A stretch of DNA of 14,843 nucleotides. Origin: Gammaproteobacteria bacterium. Lineage in GTDB: Bacteria > Pseudomonadota > Gammaproteobacteria > Xanthomonadales > Xanthomonadaceae. How positions within the stretch are numbered: position 1 is the first letter of the stretch; each line of letters opens with the position of its first letter. This document shows positions 10,104 through 14,843 of this stretch, piece by piece. The notes under the pieces were generated by a model, which worked only from the letters and a program-made list of their open reading frames with translations, was not told where the DNA came from and did no database searches. Where the stretch lies: contig JAAZHF010000339.1 in the NCBI GenBank assembly GCA_012510865.1, forward strand, positions 1 to 14,843, given 5' to 3'. The position numbers were made by a program, and so were the translations under genes.

Positions 10104-10170
10104 CGCGGGCCCGGGCCCGGCGGCTACAATCCAGTGCCGGGCGCGCCGCTCGCGCCCTGCCCGTGGATGC
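10104..10170 (+). promoter_or_regulatory. Predicted mutS promoter and leader
   Basis: TACAAT (10125-10130) is a near-perfect -10 box; a weak -35 candidate CTGACG (10100-10105) lies at a 19-base spacing over the cyclase stop. The predicted leader is about 34 bases and carries no clear Shine-Dalgarno. A 14-bp perfect palindrome, CGGGCCCGGGCCCG (10106-10119), fills the space between the cyclase stop and the -10 box. It could act as a weak hairpin or dyad but has no T-run. Confidence 0.45.
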
Positions 10171-12741
10171 ATGACGCTGGACAAGACGCCCGAACACACC
10201 CCGCTGATGAAGCAGTACTTCGCCGCCAAGGCGGAGCACGCCGACGTGCTGCTGTTCTTCCGCATGGGCGACTTCTACGAGCTGTTCCACGACGACGCCC
10301 GCAAGGCCGCGAAGCTGCTCGACATCACCCTGACCCAGCGCGGTTCGTCCGGCGGGCAGCCGATCCCGATGGCCGGCGTGCCCTACCACGCGGCCGAGGG
10401 CTACCTGGCGCGGCTGGTGGCGCTGGGCGAATCGGTCGCCATCTGCGAGCAGATCGGCGATCCCGCCGCCAGCAAGGGGCTGGTCGAGCGCAAGGTGGTG
10501 CGCATCGTCACCCCGGGCACGGTCACCGACGAGGCGCTCCTGGCCGAGCGCCGCGACACGCTGCTGCTGGCGCTGAGCCGCGGGAAGTCGGGCTACGGCC
10601 TGGCGTGGGCGGATCTCGCCGGCGGCCGCCTGCTGGCCAACGAAGTCGCTTCCGACGATGCGCTCGAGGCCGAGCTTGCGCGCCTGGAGCCCGCCGAGCT
10701 GCTGGTCCCCGACGAGGAGGGCTGGCCCGCCTTCGCCACCGCGCGCAGCGGCGTGCGCCGGCGCGCGCCCTGGCTGTTCGACGCCGACAGCGGGCGGCGC
10801 CAGCTGCTGCGCTTCTTCGGGCTCCACGACCTGACCGCCTTCGGCATCGAGGACCGGCCGCTGGCGATCGCGGCAGCGGGCGCGCTGTTGGGCTACGTGG
10901 AGGAGACGCAGAAGCAGCGCCTGCCCCACCTCACCTCGATCGCGGTCGAGTCCAGCGACGGCGCGATCGCCATGAACGCGGCGACCCGCCGCCACCTCGA
11001 GCTCGACACGCGCATCGACGGCGAGCAGAAGCACACCCTGGTCGGCGTCCTCGACAGCACGGTGACGCCGATGGGCGGGCGCCTGCTGCGCCGCTGGCTG
11101 CACCGCCCGCTGCGCGACCGCGACGTGGTGGGCCGGCGCCACCACGCGGTGGGCGCGCTCATCGACGGCGGCCTCGAGCAGGACCTGCGCGAGCACTTCC
11201 GCGGGCTCGGCGACGTCGAGCGCATCCTGTCGCGGATCGCGCTGCGTTCGGCGCGCCCGCGCGACCTGTCCACCCTGCGCGATGCGCTCGGCATGCTTCC
11301 ACGGCTGCGCGAACTGCTCGCGCCGGCGGACTCGCCGCGGCTGCAGGACCTGGCCGACGGGCTCGGCGAACACGACGCGCAGGCCCGCCTGCTTGCCGAT
11401 GCCCTGGTCGAACAGCCTCCCGTGCTGGCGCGCGACGGCGGCGTCTTCGCCGACGGCCACGACGCCGAGCTGGCCGAGCTGCGCCGGCTGTCGAACCACG
11501 CCGACCGGTTCCTGGTCGAGCTGGAGGCGCGCGAGCGCGAGGCCACCGGCATCTCCGGGCTCAAGGTCGGCTACAACCGCGTCCACGGCTACTACATCGA
11601 GATCGGCAAGGCGCACGCCGCGAAGGCACCCGCGCACTACACCCGCCGCCAGACGCTGGCCAACGCCGAGCGCTACATCACCGAGGAGCTGAAGGGCTTC
11701 GAGGACAAGGTGCTCTCCGCGCGCGAGCGCGCCCTGGCACGCGAGCGCCTGCTGTACGAACAGCTGCTCGACGAGCTCAACCTGCACCTGGAGTCGCTGA
11801 AGCGCTGCGCGGCGGCGCTGGCCGAGCTCGACGTGCTGGCGGGCCTGGCCGAGCGCGCGCTGGCGCTCGACTGGTCCCGACCCGAGCTCGTCGACGAGCC
11901 CTGCCTGGAGATCCTGCGCGGACGCCACCCGGTGGTCGAGGCGGTCCGCGACGAGCCCTTCGAGCCCAACGACCTGGTGCTGGGCGAGGACCGCCGCATG
12001 CTGGTGATCACCGGCCCCAACATGGGCGGCAAGAGCACCTACATGCGCCAGAACGCGCTGATCGTCCTGCTGGCCCACATCGGCAGCTTCGTCCCGGCCG
12101 GCGCCGCGCGCATCGGCCCCATCGACCGCATCCTCACCCGCATCGGCGCCGGCGACGACCTCGCCCGCGGCCAGTCGACCTTCATGGTCGAGATGAGCGA
12201 GACCAGCCACATCCTGCACCACGCCACCCCGCAGTCGCTGGTGCTGATGGACGAGATCGGCCGCGGCACCTCGACCTACGACGGCCTGGCGCTGGCCGAG
12301 GCCTGCGCCCGCCACCTGGCCGCGCACAACCGCTGCTACACCCTGTTCGCCACCCACTATTTCGAACTGACCGCCCTCGCCGCGCCGGGCAGCGGCATCG
12401 CCAACGTCCACCTGGACGCGGTCGAGCACGGCGACGGCCTGGTGTTCATGCACGCGGTCAAGGACGGTCCGGCGAACCGCAGCTTCGGCCTGCAGGTGGC
12501 CGCGCTCGCGGGCCTGCCGAAGCCGGTCCTGGGGCAGGCGCGCGCGCGGCTCGCCGAGCTGGAGCAGCAGGGGCGCGACCGTTCGCCGCCGCTGTCGGCG
12601 GACGTGCTCGATTCCCCGCAGCAGTTCGGGCTGTTCGCGCCCTCGTCCGCGGCGCTCGAGGCGCTGGCGGGGCTGGACCCGGACGAACTCACGCCGAAGC
12701 AGGCGCTGGAAGCCCTGTACCGGCTGAAGGCCCTGGCATGA
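10171..12741 (+). CDS. mutS: DNA mismatch repair protein MutS
   Basis: Recognises mismatches and small loops behind the replication fork and recruits MutL using ATP. The 856-residue length is normal for MutS1. The N-terminal mismatch-binding domain carries the Phe-x-Glu wedge in GDFYELF (Phe35, Glu37). Next come the connector, the core/lever domains, the clamp ([13 protein letters not shown]) and the ATPase domain: Walker [10 protein letters not shown] (615-623), the FMVEMSETS motif, Walker B LVLMDE (690-695) followed by [10 protein letters not shown], and the signature LFATHYFEL. The C-terminal helix-turn-helix dimer and tetramer region ends [17 protein letters not shown]. The ATG at 10171 follows the family pattern (a short lead, then [25 protein letters not shown]). 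The stop overlaps the start of the next gene (ATGA), so the two are co-translated. Confidence 0.98.
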   Translation: MTLDKTPEHTPLMKQYFAAKAEHADVLLFFRMGDFYELFHDDARKAAKLLDITLTQRGSSGGQPIPMAGVPYHAAEGYLARLVALGESVAICEQIGDPAASKGLVERKVVRIVTPGTVTDEALLAERRDTLLLALSRGKSGYGLAWADLAGGRLLANEVASDDALEAELARLEPAELLVPDEEGWPAFATARSGVRRRAPWLFDADSGRRQLLRFFGLHDLTAFGIEDRPLAIAAAGALLGYVEETQKQRLPHLTSIAVESSDGAIAMNAATRRHLELDTRIDGEQKHTLVGVLDSTVTPMGGRLLRRWLHRPLRDRDVVGRRHHAVGALIDGGLEQDLREHFRGLGDVERILSRIALRSARPRDLSTLRDALGMLPRLRELLAPADSPRLQDLADGLGEHDAQARLLADALVEQPPVLARDGGVFADGHDAELAELRRLSNHADRFLVELEAREREATGISGLKVGYNRVHGYYIEIGKAHAAKAPAHYTRRQTLANAERYITEELKGFEDKVLSARERALARERLLYEQLLDELNLHLESLKRCAAALAELDVLAGLAERALALDWSRPELVDEPCLEILRGRHPVVEAVRDEPFEPNDLVLGEDRRMLVITGPNMGGKSTYMRQNALIVLLAHIGSFVPAGAARIGPIDRILTRIGAGDDLARGQSTFMVEMSETSHILHHATPQSLVLMDEIGRGTSTYDGLALAEACARHLAAHNRCYTLFATHYFELTALAAPGSGIANVHLDAVEHGDGLVFMHAVKDGPANRSFGLQVAALAGLPKPVLGQARARLAELEQQGRDRSPPLSADVLDSPQQFGLFAPSSAALEALAGLDPDELTPKQALEALYRLKALA

Positions 12742-13445
12742 GCGGCGGCGGCGCGCCCGCGGTCCCGGTCGACGCGCTGCTGGCCGGAGCGGCGGTTCCG
12801 TACACGCGGCCGGGCAGCCGCAGCGCCATCGCCAAGTCCCCGCGCGCCGGCCCGGTGTGGATCGGCGAACTGGGGCTCGAGGGCGATGAGCAGGGCGATC
12901 CGCGCGTGCACGGCGGGCCGGACAAGGCGGTGCACCACTATCCCTTCGACCACTACGCGGCCTGGCGCGCCGAACTGGGAGAGCTCCCGGTGCTCGCCGC
13001 GCCGGGCGCCTTCGGCGAAAACGTGAGCACGCGCGGGCTCGACGAAAGCTCGGTCTGCCTGGGCGACCGCTACGCGCTGGGCGGCGCCGTGCTCGAAGTC
13101 AGCCAGGGGCGGCAGCCGTGCTGGAAGCTCAACGACCGCTTCGGCGTGCCGGACATGGCGCGCCGGGTGCAGGACACCGGGCGGACCGGCTGGTACTACC
13201 GCGTACTGGAGCCCGGCAGCGCGCGGGCGGGCGACGCCTTCCGGCTGCTCGAGCGTCCGTTCGCCGACTGGCCCCTGGCCCGGCTGATGCAGCTGCTGGC
13301 CCGCCGCGTCCTCGAACCCGCACCGCTGCGCGAGGCGCTCGAACTCCCGCTGGTCCCGTCCTGGCGACGCGTGCTGGAGCGCCGCCTGGCGTCGAGCGAG
13401 GTCGAGGACTGGGGCCGCCGCATCGACGGGCCGCCGCGGGACTGA
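12738..13445 (+). CDS. yiiM: MOSC-domain protein, YiiM family (molybdenum-cofactor sulfurase C-terminal-like)
   Basis: YiiM-type proteins bind molybdenum cofactor through a conserved Cys and, in E. coli, contribute to molybdenum-dependent reduction and detoxification of N-hydroxylated compounds such as the mutagenic base analogue 6-N-hydroxylaminopurine. The 235-residue protein shows SAIAKSP (29-35), [11 protein letters not shown] (44-54), [20 protein letters not shown] (57-76), FGENVST (92-98), the cofactor Cys128 in [10 protein letters not shown], and [14 protein letters not shown] (147-160). A C-terminal three-helix domain (about 172-232) ends [13 protein letters not shown]. Order and spacing match E. 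coli YiiM as I recall it. Its ATG lies inside the mutS stop (ATGA), so translation is coupled to mutS. That pairs a base-analogue detoxifier with mismatch repair. A redox partner is not encoded nearby. Confidence 0.9.
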   Translation: MSGGGAPAVPVDALLAGAAVPYTRPGSRSAIAKSPRAGPVWIGELGLEGDEQGDPRVHGGPDKAVHHYPFDHYAAWRAELGELPVLAAPGAFGENVSTRGLDESSVCLGDRYALGGAVLEVSQGRQPCWKLNDRFGVPDMARRVQDTGRTGWYYRVLEPGSARAGDAFRLLERPFADWPLARLMQLLARRVLEPAPLREALELPLVPSWRRVLERRLASSEVEDWGRRIDGPPRD

Positions 13446-13505
13446 CGGTCGCCCGGCCCGCGCGCGGACGCGTACCATCCGGAGACCACCGACAGGAGTC
13501 CGGCC
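13446..13505 (+). promoter_or_regulatory. MOSC-DUF937 intergenic gap with a Shine-Dalgarno
   Basis: Sixty bases with a good Shine-Dalgarno AGGAG (13494-13498), 7 bases before the DUF937 ATG, and a possible -10 TACCAT (13473-13478). The gene could be the last of the mutS operon or have its own promoter. No terminator hairpin with a T-run is visible after the MOSC gene. Confidence 0.4.
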
Positions 13506-14111
13506 ATGGCCACCCTCACCGAAGAACTCGCGTCGAACCTCCAGGGCCCGGCCGCCAGCGAATTCGCGCAGCGGCTCGGCATCAGCCAGGAGCAGTCCTC
13601 GGCGGCGATCGCCGCCGCGCTTCCCCTGCTCATGGGCGCGCTGGGGCGCAATGCCAGCGAGCCGCAGGGCGCGCAGGCGCTGTTCGGCGCGCTGCGGAAG
13701 GACCACGCGGGGCGCGATCTCGCCGGGGTCCTCGGGTCCGTCCTCGGCGGGGGCGGCGATGCCGACGGCGGCGCCATCCTGGGCCACATCCTGGGCAGCC
13801 GGCAGCCGCGGGCCGAGGCCGGCATCGCGCAGGCCACGGGCCTGGGCGAGGGCCAGGCCGGACAGCTGCTGAAGATGCTGGCGCCGATCGTGATGGCCTG
13901 GCTCGCGCAGCGCGCGCTGGGCAGGGAAGGCTCAGGCGACGCGGCGGGCGCAAGCGCGCTGGGCGGACTGCTCGGGGAAGAGCAGCAGCAGATCCGTCGG
14001 CAGGGCGGCCTTGGCGGAGGGCTGCTCGGGGCGGTGCTCGACCAGGACGGCGACGGGGAGTTCGGGCTTGGCGACCTGGTCCAGCTGGGCGGGCTTTTCG
14101 GCAGGCGCTGA
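13506..14111 (+). CDS. DUF937 family protein with an EF-hand-like C-terminal loop
   Basis: Function unknown. The 201-residue protein belongs to the DUF937 family: an N-terminal helical segment LASNLQGPAASEFAQRLGIS (8-27) with EQSSAAIAAALPLLMGALGRNA (29-50), a Gly-rich middle, then LLKMLAPIVMAWLAQRALG (121-139). The C-terminal part is glycine-rich and carries DQDGDGEFGLGD (179-190), a 12-residue loop with Asp at positions 1, 3, 5 and 12 that resembles a dockerin/EF-hand calcium loop. Acidic DxDGDG tails of this sort are common in DUF937 proteins. No signal peptide or convincing membrane helix is visible. The start is fixed by AGGAG 7 bases upstream. It follows the MOSC gene by 60 bases on the same strand. 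Confidence 0.85.
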   Translation: MATLTEELASNLQGPAASEFAQRLGISQEQSSAAIAAALPLLMGALGRNASEPQGAQALFGALRKDHAGRDLAGVLGSVLGGGGDADGGAILGHILGSRQPRAEAGIAQATGLGEGQAGQLLKMLAPIVMAWLAQRALGREGSGDAAGASALGGLLGEEQQQIRRQGGLGGGLLGAVLDQDGDGEFGLGDLVQLGGLFGRR

Positions 14112-14120
14112 CCGCCGCCC

Positions 14121-14137
14121 GATAGAAAGAACCTATC
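14121..14137. promoter_or_regulatory. Possible OxyR-type half-site (ATAG-N7-CTAT dyad)
   Basis: GATAG-AAAGAAC-CTATC is a perfect 5-bp inverted repeat with a 7-base spacer. It contains ATAG and CTAT at the spacing of one OxyR half-site (ATAG-N7-CTAT), with the internal A of the consensus present and the internal T absent. The second half-site expected 7 bases downstream is poor. OxyR control of catalase is well known in xanthomonads; binding here is inferred. Confidence 0.45.
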
Positions 14138-14165
14138 AATCGATTTCCACTATTCGATTTCCACT
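14138..14165 (+). repeat. Tandem 14-bp direct repeat upstream of catalase
   Basis: Two adjacent 14-base units, AATCGATTTCCACT (14138-14151) and ATTCGATTTCCACT (14152-14165), match at 13 of 14 positions; 12 bases are identical in a row. In a region this GC-rich it stands out. It may be a binding site for an activator or a recent slippage duplication. Confidence 0.8.
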
Positions 14166-14221
14166 TTCAATCGCGTGAACGTAGAGTCAAGGTCCTCACC
14201 AAACGCCGCGGAGCCCGAGCC

Positions 14222-14843
14222 ATGAGCGAACCGACCGACAAGCCGACCTTCCTCACCACCCAGTTCGGCGCACCGGTGCCGGACAACCAGAACAGCCTCA
14301 CTGCGGGCCCGCGCGGCCCGCTGCTCTCGCAGGACGTCTGGCTGCACGAAAAGCTCGGCAACTTCGTGCGCGAGGTGATTCCCGAGCGGCGCATGCACGC
14401 CAAGGGCTCGGGCGCCTTCGGCACCTTCACCGTCACCCACGACATCACGAAGTACACCCGCGCGGCGATCTTCTCGCAGGTGGGCAAGAAGACCGAGATG
14501 TTCGCCCGCTTCACCACCGTCGCCGGCGAGCGCGGCGCGGCCGACGCCGAGCGCGACATCCGCGGCTTCGCGCTGAAGTTCTACACCGAGGAGGGCAACT
14601 GGGACATGGTGGGCAACAACACCCCCGTGTTCTTCATCCGCGACCCGCGCAAGTTCCCGGACCTCAACAAGGTCGTCAAGCGCGACCCGCGCACCAATCT
14701 GCGCTCGGCCACCTACAACTGGGACTGGTGGACCCTGCTCCCGGAGTCGCTGCACCAGGTCACCATCGTGATGAGCGAGCGCGGCATCCCGGCCAGCTAC
14801 CGCCACATGCACGGCTTCGGCTCGCACACCTACAGCTTCTGGA
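14222..14843 (+). CDS. Monofunctional heme catalase, N-terminal part (runs off the right edge)
   Basis: Converts hydrogen peroxide to water and oxygen. The visible 207 residues are clearly a small-subunit (clade 3-like) catalase. There is an N-terminal arm with [20 protein letters not shown] (11-30) and [14 protein letters not shown], then the catalytic His59 in [32 protein letters not shown] (95-112) follows, then [20 protein letters not shown] with the distal-pocket Asn (132/133), [13 protein letters not shown] and [12 protein letters not shown] at the edge. The proximal heme Tyr lies beyond the window. There is no signal peptide, so it is probably cytoplasmic. The start has GGAG 8 bases upstream. 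The upstream region carries an OxyR-like dyad and a tandem repeat, which suggests peroxide-responsive control. The specific kat name cannot be assigned from this fragment. Confidence 0.97.
   Translation, partial: MSEPTDKPTFLTTQFGAPVPDNQNSLTAGPRGPLLSQDVWLHEKLGNFVREVIPERRMHAKGSGAFGTFTVTHDITKYTRAAIFSQVGKKTEMFARFTTVAGERGAADAERDIRGFALKFYTEEGNWDMVGNNTPVFFIRDPRKFPDLNKVVKRDPRTNLRSATYNWDWWTLLPESLHQVTIVMSERGIPASYRHMHGFGSHTYSFW

Larger units (their letters stand above)
14112..14221 (+). promoter_or_regulatory. Catalase upstream control region
   Basis: This 110-base gap is noticeably AT-richer than its surroundings. It holds an OxyR-like dyad (14121-14137), a 14-bp tandem repeat (14138-14165), a possible -10 TAGAGT (14182-14187) with no clear -35, and a Shine-Dalgarno GGAG (14210-14213) 8 bases before the catalase ATG. 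The composition and elements suggest a regulated promoter. Confidence 0.5.

Noticed and set aside
10106..10119. GC palindrome after the cyclase gene as an intrinsic terminator
   Set aside because: The stem is short and no T-run follows; the next bases form the TACAAT -10 element of mutS.

Overview
This window is about 70% GC chromosomal DNA from a gammaproteobacterium. It most likely belongs to the Xanthomonadaceae (a Lysobacter/Luteimonas/Xanthomonas-like genome). Three things point there: the lexA-recA-recX-alaS gene order with pncC (cinA-type) upstream; a LexA operator of the form TTAG-N6-TACTA, the type described for Xylella and Xanthomonas; and a large outer-membrane receptor of the VTAQKREE...QDVPISV type. 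The family assignment is inference from these features, and no database was searched.

Layout. The left half reads on the minus strand. In transcription order it holds a TonB-dependent receptor (8420-5757), the nicotinamide-nucleotide amidase pncC (5638-5138), an ABC1/UbiB-family kinase-like membrane protein (5125-3437), lexA (3403-2756), recA (2547-1465), recX (1462-908) and the first 257 codons of alaS, which runs off the left edge. The right half reads on the plus strand: a globin-coupled diguanylate cyclase closely resembling E. coli DosC (about 8652-10103), mutS (10171-12741), a YiiM-type MOSC protein overlapping mutS by 4 bases (12738-13445), a DUF937 protein (13506-14111) and the first 207 codons of a monofunctional catalase (14222 to the right edge). 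The two halves diverge from about 8421-8651. No gene-free stretch exceeds about 230 bases.

How the genes fit together. The core is a genome-maintenance neighbourhood: the SOS repressor LexA, its co-protease RecA, the RecA modulator RecX, the mismatch sensor MutS and, translationally coupled to mutS, a MOSC protein of the family that detoxifies the mutagenic base analogue 6-N-hydroxylaminopurine. Around it lie genes for oxygen or redox sensing (DosC-like cyclase, catalase), NAD salvage (pncC) and nutrient uptake (the receptor).

No mobile element, CRISPR array, tRNA or rRNA gene, or defence island was seen, and I do not see a convincing new multi-gene system. The most informative details are regulatory. 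A 23-bp LexA palindrome abuts the lexA start codon and contains the likely -10 box, so lexA mRNA may be leaderless. No comparable box precedes recA. A 14-bp tandem repeat and an OxyR-like ATAG-N7-CTAT element precede the catalase gene.
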